Assembly (NCBI GenBank): GCA_963737285.1
Contig: CAVTRT010000002.1
Location: forward strand, 806,001-870,000
Source of the DNA: Trebonia sp963737285
Lineage (GTDB): Bacteria > Actinomycetota > Actinomycetes > Streptosporangiales > Streptosporangiaceae
Reading direction: 5' to 3'
DNA length: 64,000 bases
Shown here: piece by piece, positions 7,917-16,995 of the stretch
Numbering within the stretch: position 1 is the stretch's first letter
Layout of the letters: every line of letters begins with the position of its first letter
The notes under the pieces: model-generated
The model's input: only the letters and a program-made list of their open reading frames with translations
The model's database searches: none
What the model was told of the DNA's origin: nothing
Made by a program: the position numbers and the translations under genes

Positions 7917-9347
7917 TCAGCCGGACATGCGGGTGACGGCGCGCATCTTGTTGGTGGCGTCCAACGCCGCCACCTTGTAGGACTCGGCGAGCGTCGGGTA
8001 GTTGAAGACCGCGTCCACCAGGTAGTCGACTGTGCCGCCGCAGCCCATGACCGCCTGCCCGATGTGGATCAGCTCAGTAGCACTGGTGCCGAAGACGTGG
8101 ACACCGAGCAGTTTACGGTCCTCAGGAGACACCAGCAGCTTGAGCACGCCGTAGGAGTCGCCGACGATCTGGCCGCGGGCCAGCTCACGGTAGCGGGAGA
8201 CGCCGACCTCGAACGGGACGCACGCCTCAGTGAGCTCGTCCTCGGTGCGGCCGACGAAGCTGATCTCCGGGATGCTGTAGATCCCGATCGGCTGCGGCGT
8301 ATCGCTGACCCTGAGCGGCTCGCCGAAGGCGTGGTGCGCGGCCAGCCTGCCCTGCTCCATCGACGTCGCCGCGAGCGCCGGGAAGCCGATGACGTCGCCG
8401 ACCGCGTAGATGTGCGGAACGTCGGTGCGGTAGAACTCATCGACCTTGATCCGGCCGCGCTCGTCGGCGGCCAGGCCAGCGGCGGCCAGGCCGAGGGCGG
8501 CAGTCATGCCCTGACGGCCCGCTGAGTACAGCACGGTGTCGGCCGGGATCTTCTTGCCGCTGCGCAATACCGTGATCGCGCCCTCGGGGCGGGCCTCCAC
8601 CGAGGCGACGGTCTCCCCGAAACGGAAGGTCACGGCCAGGTCCCGCAGGTGGTACTTAAGCGCCTCGACAACCTCCAGGTCGCAGAACTCGAGCATACGG
8701 TCGCGCCGCTCGACGACCGTCACCTTGGTGCCCAAGGTGGCGAACATGGACGCATACTCAATGCCGATCACGCCGGCGCCCACGACCACCATCGAGCGCG
8801 GCACCTGCTCCAGGTGGATGATCCCGTCGGAGTCGATGATCGTCGCGTCGTCGAAGTCGACGCTGGCCGGACGCGCCGGGACAGTGCCCGTGGCGATGAC
8901 GATCTTCTCCGCGCTAACCTTCTGGCCCCGCCCCGAGCGGATCCGCCGCCCGTCGTCGACCTCGACCTCGTTCGGGCTGATGAAGCTCGCCGTGCCGCTG
9001 ATGATCGAGACCCGGTTGCGGGTGAGCTGGCTGCGGACGACGTCATTCTCGCGGGTGACGACGTGGCTGGTGCGCGCCGTCAGGTCCGCGATGGTGATCT
9101 CGTCCTTGACCCGGTAGGACTGGCCATAGATCTCCCGCTGATCCACGCCAGTGAGGTACAAGATCGCCTGGCGCAGCGTCTTGGAGGGGATCGTCCCCGT
9201 GTTGAGGCAGACACCGCCCAGCATCTGCGGGCGCTCCACAACCGCGACCCGCCGGTCCAGTTTCGCGGCCGCGATCGCCGCCTTCTGCCCGCCCGGCCCG
9301 GAGCCGATGACCAGCAAGTCATAGTCATGCACGTCACTAGTGTGCAT
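7917..9347 (-). CDS. sthA: Soluble pyridine nucleotide transhydrogenase
   Basis: SthA moves hydride between NADPH and NAD+ using FAD. The FAD fold motif GSGPGG is at residues 15-20. The region equivalent to the redox disulfide of lipoamide dehydrogenase reads C47-LNTG-T52, so the second cysteine is Thr, which is diagnostic of SthA rather than a disulfide reductase. A second nucleotide-binding glycine motif (VGAGVIGIEYA) and a C-terminal dimerisation domain follow. I start at the ATG at 9347; the longer open frame upstream is low-complexity arginine-rich. Proteins of this kind are about 470 residues, as here (476). Confidence 0.93.
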   Translation of the reverse strand: MHTSDVHDYDLLVIGSGPGGQKAAIAAAKLDRRVAVVERPQMLGGVCLNTGTIPSKTLRQAILYLTGVDQREIYGQSYRVKDEITIADLTARTSHVVTRENDVVRSQLTRNRVSIISGTASFISPNEVEVDDGRRIRSGRGQKVSAEKIVIATGTVPARPASVDFDDATIIDSDGIIHLEQVPRSMVVVGAGVIGIEYASMFATLGTKVTVVERRDRMLEFCDLEVVEALKYHLRDLAVTFRFGETVASVEARPEGAITVLRSGKKIPADTVLYSAGRQGMTAALGLAAAGLAADERGRIKVDEFYRTDVPHIYAVGDVIGFPALAATSMEQGRLAAHHAFGEPLRVSDTPQPIGIYSIPEISFVGRTEDELTEACVPFEVGVSRYRELARGQIVGDSYGVLKLLVSPEDRKLLGVHVFGTSATELIHIGQAVMGCGGTVDYLVDAVFNYPTLAESYKVAALDATNKMRAVTRMSG

Positions 9348-9605
9348 GGAAAGCCCACTCGGGCAGAAGGTCCGTAACGCACAGTTCATACGGAACCAGG
9401 CAAGCGTACGGCGATACCGAAGAACCCGTCCTGGCTGAGCTGCACCGAGAACCCGGCCCGTTCGCGCCCGGCGGGGTGACCGTTGCCTCCTTCGGCGACT
9501 ACCGGCGCTCACGAAAGCCGCTCGGCTTCGTTATCGGCAATCGAGCGGTCGATGCGTTCGTGGCCTGGCTTGATGCCTGTTTGCCCGGCTTTGGACAGGA
9601 CCACA
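9348..9605. other. sthA-padR spacer without recognised gene
   Basis: A plus-strand frame (GTG at 9476 to 9673, 65 codons) has fairly coding-like composition but no recognisable domain. It overlaps the padR 3' end. I treat it as unproven. Confidence 0.3.
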
Positions 9606-9938
9606 TCATGTGCTACCTGGCTGAGGCTGTCCGATGCGGCGTCGCTGAGGTCGCGCGACGGGAACGGCACTGATGGCCGCACTAGCGGCTGCCAGTTCCC
9701 GTCCTTGCGGTGTCAGCCGGTACAGGTGCCTGGGCGGACGACCTTGCGGTGCGCCTTCCTCCCACGCTGCCTCAAGCAGGCCGCGGTCGGCTAGGCGCAT
9801 CAGGATCGGGTAGAGCGAACCCGCCTTTAGGCCGGTCTCGGTGCCAAGGTCGTAGCCGTAACGCCAGCGAGCGGGGTCGGCGGCAAGGGCGCTTAGCACG
9901 CTGATCGCCTGCGGGGACGGCGGTCGGTTTCGTGGCAC
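9606..9938 (-). CDS. PadR family transcriptional regulator
   Basis: This is a 110-residue winged-helix protein with the PadR pattern: a conserved GYDLG segment, TGLKAGSLYPILMRLADRGLL as recognition helix and wing, then HLYRLTPQGREL. I start at the GTG at 9938, which follows an AAGGTAGAA element; the frame is open upstream but shows no similarity. PadR repressors commonly control adjacent membrane exporters. Here the divergent target is reduced to a fragment (10091-10231). A TCTATATAGA palindrome lies between them. Confidence 0.85.
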   Translation of the reverse strand: MPRNRPPSPQAISVLSALAADPARWRYGYDLGTETGLKAGSLYPILMRLADRGLLEAAWEEGAPQGRPPRHLYRLTPQGRELAAASAAISAVPVARPQRRRIGQPQPGST

Positions 9939-9972
9939 GGCTTCTACCTTACCCCTTGCACGATAAACGCTA

Positions 9973-9982
9973 TCTATATAGA
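9973..9982. promoter_or_regulatory. Palindrome in the padR divergent promoter region
   Basis: TCTATATAGA is a perfect 10-bp palindrome in an AT-rich patch (9960-9985) between padR and the plus-strand frames. An extended form, CTATCTATATAG, overlaps likely -10 elements. It is a plausible PadR operator, by inference only. Confidence 0.4.
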
Positions 9983-10008
9983 GTTCACCGTCCGGGAGGA
10001 GGTGCGCG

Positions 10009-10231
10009 ATGCCCATCGTGCTTGGGGTCCTTGTGATCGTTGGCCTGATCTGCCTGCTGCAGCGCAACCGCGACAGTGCGAGCAGGAGCCGTGGCCACGT
10101 TCCTGATCACGGCGGGCAAGGCGTTCCCGGACACGCCGTCCTGGTGGATCGGCGGGCTGATGCTTGCCGGGTACGGCGTAGCGCTGGCCGTTCTCGGGGC
10201 GGCGTCGATCAGCCGCTCGGACGTGGCGTGA
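10009..10231 (+). pseudogene. Relic of a PadR-linked membrane protein (possible ABC-2 permease end)
   Basis: After a GGGAGGAGG ribosome site, an ATG at 10009 begins a hydrophobic segment (MPIVLGVLVIVGLICLL). Shortly after, the frame becomes arginine-rich. In another frame, from a GTG at 10091 to a TGA at 10231, 46 residues read as a permease-like last helix (WWIGGLMLAGYGVALAVLGA) followed by SRSDVA. That resembles the C-terminus of ABC-2 type permeases. I infer a permease gene reduced by internal deletion to its two ends. The family assignment is tentative. Confidence 0.45.
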
Positions 10232-10344
10232 CCGGGCCGCAGCCGTGGCGCCTAGCCGGGCGAGATGAGAGGTTTGGCGGCAGCCGCAACGTTGTAGCCT
10301 TCCCGCATCGTCTCAGTGGTATCCGCAGAATCGAGGCACTCACC

Positions 10345-11034
10345 ATGTCGAAGCGACGTATGTGGGCCGCGCTCCCCGGAGTGGCCCTGATGGCGATGGC
10401 ACTGGCGGCCGCCGGGTGCGGCACGGTCAAGGCTGGGTCGGCCAACGCTGGCGCGGCGGGCACAGGCTCGGCGGGCACAGGCGCGGCCGGCGCCGCCAGC
10501 GGATCGTCGGCCGCGAGCACCGGAAACCCGTCACCGGTCCCGACGATCTCATCAGGGATCAGAGTCGCTGGCGAGCCGGCCTGCGCGAACTGGCCGACCG
10601 GCGCCAAGAAGGGGCAGCTGACCGCCTCGTTCGTTCCGGTGACGGTGCTCCGCTGTGCCTCGACCACCACGGCGGTGCCGGGAAAGGGCCTGTACTACTC
10701 GGCCACGCTGGAGCGGGCCACCAGCGATATCTCCGTCCTGGTCGCGGCACTGCGCCGCCCCTCGACCCGCGAGCCGGCCGGGACGATGTGCCCCATGCTG
10801 GCCATGATCCCGCCGCAGATCGTGCTGATCGCCAAGGACGGCTCAATGCTCAGCCCGACCTTCCCGGTCACCGGCTGCGGCCTGTTGCAGTCGCCGGTGC
10901 TCGCCGCACTGAACCAGATGCCCTGGCAGGCGGTGTCGGTCCGGCTGCTGTCTAAAATCCCTGGCAGCACCGTCAGCGGCACCGCCCCGGCTACCGGCAT
11001 GAACGGCACCCCCGCGATCGCCGCCAACCAGTAG
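10345..11034 (+). CDS. Putative secreted lipoprotein
   Basis: The ATG at 10345 follows GAGG with 7-base spacing. The N-terminus is a lipoprotein signal: MSKRR, a hydrophobic core, and lipobox AAGC with C25 as the lipid-modified residue. A Gly/Ala/Ser-rich spacer (about 28-60) precedes a globular part with several cysteines. The rest has no family I recognise. It should be anchored on the outer face of the membrane. The same frame is open upstream to 10009, but that part is the permease relic. Confidence 0.7.
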   Translation: MSKRRMWAALPGVALMAMALAAAGCGTVKAGSANAGAAGTGSAGTGAAGAASGSSAASTGNPSPVPTISSGIRVAGEPACANWPTGAKKGQLTASFVPVTVLRCASTTTAVPGKGLYYSATLERATSDISVLVAALRRPSTREPAGTMCPMLAMIPPQIVLIAKDGSMLSPTFPVTGCGLLQSPVLAALNQMPWQAVSVRLLSKIPGSTVSGTAPATGMNGTPAIAANQ

Positions 11035-11369
11035 GCCGCGCGATCCGCGTGACTTCGCCCGAGGGGCCTACGGCGGTCGCCGAAAGTCTCGCATGCCGGA
11101 CGTAACGGCCAAAAGCCTCGAAGCAAAATTCTTCGGAAAGTCGTTGGCATCCGCACCGTCCGGCCCTCATGTCTAGGTATGGACCAGGGGGCAGGAGGGG
11201 CGGGGCTGATGCGCGTGGGGGGATCAGCGCGCCATGCCCCGGGCAGGCAGTCACTCGCCCCGGACATACGTAGCCGCGACATAGAAGGATCAACCGTCCC
11301 AGAAGTAGGTATACCGACAAAGCCCTTTCACCGATCCCTCCCAAACCGTGCCACAGTTACGGTAGAGAC
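11035..11369. other. Spacer and promoter region before the first membrane sigma factor
   Basis: No gene is seen here. Near the end, TACGGT lies exactly six bases before the ATG at 11370, giving a leaderless-type -10. A GGTATA word occurs near 11309, and similar TATA words precede the two paralogues. Confidence 0.45.
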
Positions 11370-13184
11370 ATGCGCGACAGCGAGATTGTCGCGTCCATCG
11401 TGGCGCGTAAGCCGGACGGGCTTGCCACTGCCTACGACAGGTACGCTGCTCCCCTCTACACGTACTGCCGGTCGATCGTGCCGGATCCAGCCGACGCCGC
11501 TGACGCGGTCCAGGACACCTTCGTACTCGCTGCCTCGCGGATCGAGAGCCTGCGCGATCCCGACAAGCTCCGCTCGTGGCTGTATGCCATCGCACGCAAC
11601 GAGTGCCTGCGCGTGCTTCGCGACAAGAAGCACCTGCAGGCGACGGACGAGGTGCCGGAGGTGACAGACGCCGGCGTCGACCTGGGCGCGGACGCCGAGC
11701 GCGCGGAGAAGGTCATGCTCATCCAGCAGGCCCTCGATGGCCTCAACCCGGGCGAGCGTGAGGTCATCGAACTGCAGCTGCGGCACGAGCTGCAGCCGAC
11801 CGAGATGGCGGACGTCCTCGGCGTCTCCCGTAACCACGTGCACTCGCTGCTGTCTCGTGCCAGGCAGCAGCTGGAGACCTGCCTGGCGGTCCTGCTCGTC
11901 GGGCGCACAGGCCAGGAGGACTGCCGCGAGCTGAGCCAGTTGCTCACCGACTGGGACGGTCAGCTGACCGTGCTGCTGCGCAAGCGGGTCAGCCGGCACA
12001 TCGAGCACTGCGGTACCTGCACCGGCCGGCGGGCGCTCGTGCTCACCCCGGCCGCGCTGCTGGACCTGTCCGCGGCCCTGGCGCTGGCGTACGTTGCGGC
12101 GCCGTCCGCCCTGAAGGGCGAGGTGCTCCGGCTGGGCCTGGGGCAGGACGCCGCGGCGGTCGCGCACCGGGCCGCCGTGGCGAAGTCGGCCGGGGCGTTC
12201 AGGGAGAACGGCTTCCCCAAGGCAGTCCACGGGCCGAAGGGCGCGGTCCACCACGCGCCGTGGCGCACGTCCCGGCAGGGCCAGGCGGCCATCGCCGCGA
12301 CAGTAGTGGTGGTGGCGGTGGTGGCCGCCGCTGTCGCCTTCGCGCTGATCGGCAACAACACCGGCCACGACAAGGTGTCCGATTCGGGCCTGAGGCCGCC
12401 CGCGTTCTCGGCGGTGCCGGCCCCAGTGCCGAGCCCCTCGACCAGCGGACCACATAAGAAAGGCTCGCCCGCGCCCCCGGACGGGCACCCGGCCACGGCA
12501 ACGCCAGCCGGGCGGAGAACGGCGCAGGCAAGAACCTCCTCGGGGGCGACGCGGCACGCGACGACGCCTAAGGCGACGACAACGCCCGGCCGCAGGCCGA
12601 CAGTGCGACCGACGACCCCGGCCCCTCCCGCGACGCCAGCTCCCACGTCAACGCCGACTACCGGACCGACGACACCTGCCCCGCCGTCGTCGCACTCGCC
12701 GCCGCCCACGCGCACGCCGCCGCCCACATCTGCGCCCACATCTGCGCCTCAGCCGGGCACGCTGGGCGCTAGCCCAGGCGGCGGGGTGCTACTCGTCGGC
12801 CCGAACGGTGCCACCGTCAGCTTGCAGGCGGTGGGCGGCCCGGTCGCCTGGAGCGTCAGCGGGACCGGCCTCCTCGATGGCTCCCTGACGATCTCGCCGT
12901 CCTCGGGGACGCTGGCGGCTGGCCAGCAGGTGACGGTCACGGTCACGGCCGACGTGCTCGCCACCGGGGATGTGCTGACGGTCAGTCCCTGCGGGCACAC
13001 GTACGTCCTGGTGGTCGCCTCGGTCGGGTTGATAGGCGCGAACTCGCCGTCGGCCACTTCGGACGCCCCGCCGCCGACGGCTGCCGGGGTCCCGCCGCCG
13101 ACGGCTGCGGATCCCCCGTCGGCCGCGATGATCACGATGAATAGCATCCTCTCGGTCATCGGGAGGAAGCCCGGAGAGTCGTAG
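11370..13184 (+). CDS. ECF sigma factor fused to zinc finger, membrane helix and exported domain (copy 1)
   Basis: This 604-residue protein combines four parts. (1) An ECF sigma factor occupies about 1-190, with region 2 (ADAADAVQDTFVLA) and region 4 (VIELQLRHELQPTEMADVLG, then HSLLSRARQQL). (2) A zf-HC2-like motif has H210, C214 and C217, as in anti-sigma factors. (3) One membrane helix spans about 308-330. (4) A long Pro/Thr/Ser-rich linker (about 345-455) leads to a small beta-rich domain (about 460-555) with a central WSVSGTG motif and a TLAAGQQVTVTVTA strand. Sigma and anti-sigma functions thus appear to share one chain, with an outside sensor. It resembles the actinobacterial ECF groups with large C-terminal extensions. 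TACGGT six bases before ATG suggests leaderless mRNA. Two paralogues follow. Confidence 0.88.
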   Translation: MRDSEIVASIVARKPDGLATAYDRYAAPLYTYCRSIVPDPADAADAVQDTFVLAASRIESLRDPDKLRSWLYAIARNECLRVLRDKKHLQATDEVPEVTDAGVDLGADAERAEKVMLIQQALDGLNPGEREVIELQLRHELQPTEMADVLGVSRNHVHSLLSRARQQLETCLAVLLVGRTGQEDCRELSQLLTDWDGQLTVLLRKRVSRHIEHCGTCTGRRALVLTPAALLDLSAALALAYVAAPSALKGEVLRLGLGQDAAAVAHRAAVAKSAGAFRENGFPKAVHGPKGAVHHAPWRTSRQGQAAIAATVVVVAVVAAAVAFALIGNNTGHDKVSDSGLRPPAFSAVPAPVPSPSTSGPHKKGSPAPPDGHPATATPAGRRTAQARTSSGATRHATTPKATTTPGRRPTVRPTTPAPPATPAPTSTPTTGPTTPAPPSSHSPPPTRTPPPTSAPTSAPQPGTLGASPGGGVLLVGPNGATVSLQAVGGPVAWSVSGTGLLDGSLTISPSSGTLAAGQQVTVTVTADVLATGDVLTVSPCGHTYVLVVASVGLIGANSPSATSDAPPPTAAGVPPPTAADPPSAAMITMNSILSVIGRKPGES

Positions 13185-13336
13185 CTGGACGCCAGAGTTG
13201 GGGCACCACAGGAATAGGGCGGGCCGAAATGTGTCGGGCCGCCCTATTTGCTCGGCATTACGGTGGATAGTACCTACTAGATCGCTGTCCGTATATATCC
13301 ATTCCAATCAGTGGTGATTCGGATACAGTTATGCGC

Positions 13337-15016
13337 ATGCGGGATAGTGAGGTTGTCGCATGCATCCTGGCAGGCGACCCGGGCGGACTCGCCGAGGCCT
13401 ATGACAGATACGCGGCGCTTTTGTACACCTATTGCTGCACCGTTCTTCGCGAGCCGGCTGACGCGGCCGACGTGGTGCAGGACACCTTTCTTATCGCCTC
13501 CGACCGGCTGGCAGGCTTGCGTGACCCTGACCGGCTCCGGCCCTGGCTGTTCGCCGTTGCCAGGAACGAGTGCATGCGTAGGCTGCGCGACCGGACTGCC
13601 ACCTCGGCGTTCCACGATGCGGCCGACCTGACCGACGAGACCGCCGACGTCGGTGGAGATGCCGAGCGCGCTGAACTGCGGGCCCTGCTGCGCGCCGCCC
13701 TGCGCGGCCTGAACGCCGGCGACCGCGACGTCATCGTCTTGCAGGTCTCCCATGGCCTGGATGTCGCCGAGGTCGCCGCGACCCTGGGCGTCACGCGCAA
13801 CGCCGCGCACTCGCTGCTCTCGCGGGCCCGGAGCCAGTTGCACGCGGCGGTCAGCGTCCTTCTCGTGAGCAGGGCCGGCCGTGCCCAGTGCGCCGTCCTC
13901 GATGAACTGCTCGCGGGCTGGGATGGCCAGCTCACGGTGCTGCTGCGCAAGCGTCTCAACCGGCACATTGGGCACTGCTCCGTCTGCACGGCCCGGCGGC
14001 AGCACGAGATGCGCCCGGCACGCCTGCTTGGCCTGGCGGGAGGCGCGGCGCTGCTCGGCGCGGCCGCGGCCACAAGGCATTACCGGGCGGCCGGGGCAGT
14101 GACCGCCAGCCTCAAGTACCCGGTACTGAGGATGGCGACCGGCCGGGACCCGGTGAGCGTCGCCCGGCGGGCAGTGGTCGTGAACGGGCATGGCGCGTTC
14201 GGCCCGCGCGGTTTCCCTCAGCCGCTAGACGTCCCACGGGTCCGGTCGGGGCTGCCTGGGGCCAGGCATGCGCGGATCGCGGTCGCGGTCGCCGCGGTGG
14301 CGGCAGCCACCGCGGCCGGCACGCTCGCCGTGCTGCCCGCAGGGCCGGGAAGTATCCACTTCGCGGCCGGCGGGCCAGGCGGCTCGGATATTTTCGGCGG
14401 CCTTGGCCCCGGGCTGGGCGGCGTCCCCGCCACGTTCGTGCCGTCCGTCGTCAGCTCGGCGGGCGCCGTCGGCGGCGGCCCGAGCTCGGCCGCTGCCAGT
14501 CCCAGCCCGAGGGGCACGGAGCCGGCGAGCACCGGGCCGGGTGGCAGGGGTGGTGGCCCGCGGCCTTCGTCTGACCCGCCGACTGCTGGGCAGCCAGCGT
14601 CCGCGCCGCCAACGACGCCCACCACGGCTTCACCGACGACAAAACCCACGACGGCGCCGTCGATAACACCGTCGACGACGCCCACGTCCCCGTCACCGAC
14701 CAGCGCGGCTCCGACGACGACACCGCCATCGTTGACGGCTGCGACGGGAACGATCAGCGTGTCGCCGAGCACGGTCCTGCTCACTCCCCTGCTGGGCAGC
14801 TCGTTGACGATCACCGCGATCGACGGGCCGGTCACCTGGTCTATCTCGCAGCCATCGAGCCTTGTCGGCAAGGTGCGCCTGTCGCAGACTTCCGGCACGC
14901 TGGCGGCCGGGCAAACCATTACCGTGACGATCCGCACGACCCTGTTGAGCATCGACTCCGATATCACGGTGAGTCCCGGTGACGAGCAGGTCTCGGTCGT
15001 CCTTGGCGCACTTTGA
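13337..15016 (+). CDS. ECF sigma factor fused to zinc finger, membrane helix and exported domain (copy 2)
   Basis: This is a paralogue of the preceding gene with the same architecture. It has sigma regions 2 and 4, a zf-HC2-like H210-x3-C214-x2-C217, a membrane helix at about 314-336, a Ser/Pro/Thr-rich linker, and a beta domain with VTWSIS and TLAAGQTITVTI. It ends cleanly at VSVVLGAL. I choose the ATG at 13337 because MRDSEVVA then aligns with the other copies. An in-frame ATG at 13331 is possible. TACAGT lies seven bases before the chosen start, again a leaderless arrangement. A GTATATAT word sits 46 bases before the start, the same distance as in copy 3. Confidence 0.86.
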   Translation: MRDSEVVACILAGDPGGLAEAYDRYAALLYTYCCTVLREPADAADVVQDTFLIASDRLAGLRDPDRLRPWLFAVARNECMRRLRDRTATSAFHDAADLTDETADVGGDAERAELRALLRAALRGLNAGDRDVIVLQVSHGLDVAEVAATLGVTRNAAHSLLSRARSQLHAAVSVLLVSRAGRAQCAVLDELLAGWDGQLTVLLRKRLNRHIGHCSVCTARRQHEMRPARLLGLAGGAALLGAAAATRHYRAAGAVTASLKYPVLRMATGRDPVSVARRAVVVNGHGAFGPRGFPQPLDVPRVRSGLPGARHARIAVAVAAVAAATAAGTLAVLPAGPGSIHFAAGGPGGSDIFGGLGPGLGGVPATFVPSVVSSAGAVGGGPSSAAASPSPRGTEPASTGPGGRGGGPRPSSDPPTAGQPASAPPTTPTTASPTTKPTTAPSITPSTTPTSPSPTSAAPTTTPPSLTAATGTISVSPSTVLLTPLLGSSLTITAIDGPVTWSISQPSSLVGKVRLSQTSGTLAAGQTITVTIRTTLLSIDSDITVSPGDEQVSVVLGAL

Positions 15017-15132
15017 CGGGCTGACACCACCGTGCCACGCAGCGGCGTTGCGCCACCTCAGCATGGCGGCTATCGCACATCAGCTCGGTATATATTGCCG
15101 CGCATTATCCGGGTAGCCAGTACGGTAAGCCC

Positions 15133-16891
15133 GTGCACGACAGCGATGTCCCTGTTTCGACCGTTCCAATCCCCGCGGTGGCGGATGCCGTGGTCCCGGA
15201 CGCCGTGGTCCCGGACGCCGTGGTGGTCCCGGACGCCGTGGTTCCGGACGCGGAGTACGACGCGGCCTGGGTCACCGAGGCCTACGACAGCTTCGCGGAA
15301 GCCCTCTACGCCTACTGCCGGTCCGTGGTGCGGGAGCCGGCCGCCGCCGCTGACGCGGTACAGGACACGTTCGTCGTCACCGCGTTCCGGCTCGCCGAAC
15401 TGCCGCAGGAGAGCTTGCTTCGGGCCTGGCTGCATGCCGTCGCCAGGAACGAGTGCTTGCGCGCGATCAGGGACGGGGCTGCCACCATCGCCCTGGAATT
15501 CCTCCCCGACGACTCCAGCGCCGACGGCACCGCCAACGCTAACGGCGACAGCGTGGCCGCCCCGAATGAGACCAGCTCGGACCTCACGGCGGACTCTGGC
15601 GGTTCGTCGGAAAGCTCGCAGGTGAGGGCACTGCTGCGGGCGTCGCTCGGCGGCCTTGATCCCGCCGAGCGGGACTTCATGATCATGACGTGGCATGGCC
15701 TGGACGTCGCCGAGTGCGCGACAGTGCTGGGCATCTCCCACGACGAGGCGTCAAAGATCCTTTTCCGCGGCCGCGACCAGCTGGAGGCCTCCGCCGGGGT
15801 GTTGACCGTGGCCCGCTCAGGATCGCGCGCGTGCGCGCAGCTGGGCGGCATGCTGGTCGGCTGGGACGGGCGGCTGGTCCCGGCGCTGCGCATGCAACTG
15901 CGCCAGCACATCGACCACTGTGACGCCTGCGGCGACCAGCGGCGGGCGGGCATGCGCCCGGCGGTCTTGCTCCGGCTGGCCCCGGACACCCTTCGTGGAT
16001 TGGCGGCTGGAACGTCACCACTGACCGCGTGGGTGACCTCCCGGCTGCGGGAGCAGGTGCTGGCCGCGGCGTTCGGCACCGAGCTTGAGGCCTTCGAGCG
16101 CCGGGCCATGGTGGTGCACAGGTCCGGGCCGTACCGCGACGATGGCTTCCCGGTTCCGCTTGACCCGCCGGGCGTGGTTGGCAGTCGCAAGCACCGCTCC
16201 CTGGTGCCACTCGTCCTGGCTGGCGTCGGGGGCACGGGACTGCTGGCCGTCGCGGTCGTTGCGGGCCTGGTCCTTAGCGGTAATTACTCCACCGGCGCGC
16301 TCCCGTCATGGACGGGCCTGGGCCTAGCCCAGTCGGCCACCGTGCCCGCGGCCCGCGGGAGCAGCGCGTCCGCGGCAGCCTCCCCGTCCGGCCGTCACCA
16401 GGCCAGCGCCAGTGCTTCTCCCAGTCCTCACGGGTCCACCGCAGCTCCTACCACAACCCCGGCCACCAGGCCCTCGGCCAGCGTGCGGCCGTCGGCCACC
16501 GCCTCGGCGCGGCCGACCGCCTCGCGATCGAGCGGCGCGCCCGCCAGCCCGACGCCGACGGTAAAGACCGCCCCCCTCGCGCCGGCGAACATCAACGTGT
16601 CCCCCGGGAGCCTCCAGCTGAACCCCGACATGGGCGGCGGCTACGGCGGATGGCTCACGCTGATCAACCCGACGAGCAGCGACATGCCATGGTCAATAAG
16701 CCTGCCGCAGGGCCTCGCCTCGTGGGGCAACGTGCTGTCCGGCACGCTGCAGCCGAATTCCAACACCACGCGGCTATTCATCTCCACCACCGGGCACAGC
16801 GGCCATGGACACGGGCAAAGCCAGAGCGAGACAGAGACGATCACCCTGGAGCGCCGGGGGCGTGCAGGTCACAGTGACGATTCCGTCTTAG
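15133..16891 (+). CDS. ECF sigma factor fused to zinc finger, membrane helix and exported domain (copy 3, frameshifted)
   Basis: This is the third paralogue: sigma domain, H259-x3-C263-x2-C266, membrane helix at about 358-382, Ser/Ala/Thr/Pro linker, and a beta domain with MPWSIS. The N-terminus carries a repetitive VVPDA segment encoded by GCCGTGGTCCCGGAC units (15181-15256). A TACGGT lies six bases before the GTG. The literal frame does not stop where its siblings do and runs antisense through rpe to 17691. Removing one G from the run at 16856-16860 restores the ending GVQVTVTIPS and a TAG at 16889-16891, matching the last strand of the other copies. I infer a one-base insertion, genetic or technical. 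Confidence 0.8.
15181..15256 (+). repeat. In-frame 15-bp repeat in the copy-3 sigma factor
   Basis: About four units related to GCCGTGGTCCCGGAC encode a VVPDA repeat in the N-terminal extension before sigma region 2. The other two paralogues lack this extension. Confidence 0.8.
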
Positions 16892-16995
16892 CGGGACGGC
16901 GGGACACTAGCGGCCCCAGGCGTCATCGCCGCGGATCGCGGACTCGCGGCAGTCCACATCCGTGCTTTTACACTGGTCCGGGGGACGGCCCCCTA

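Noticed and set aside
9476..9673. 65-codon plus-strand frame
   Set aside because: Reasonable codon use, but no domain, no ribosome site and overlap with the padR end. Left as unproven.
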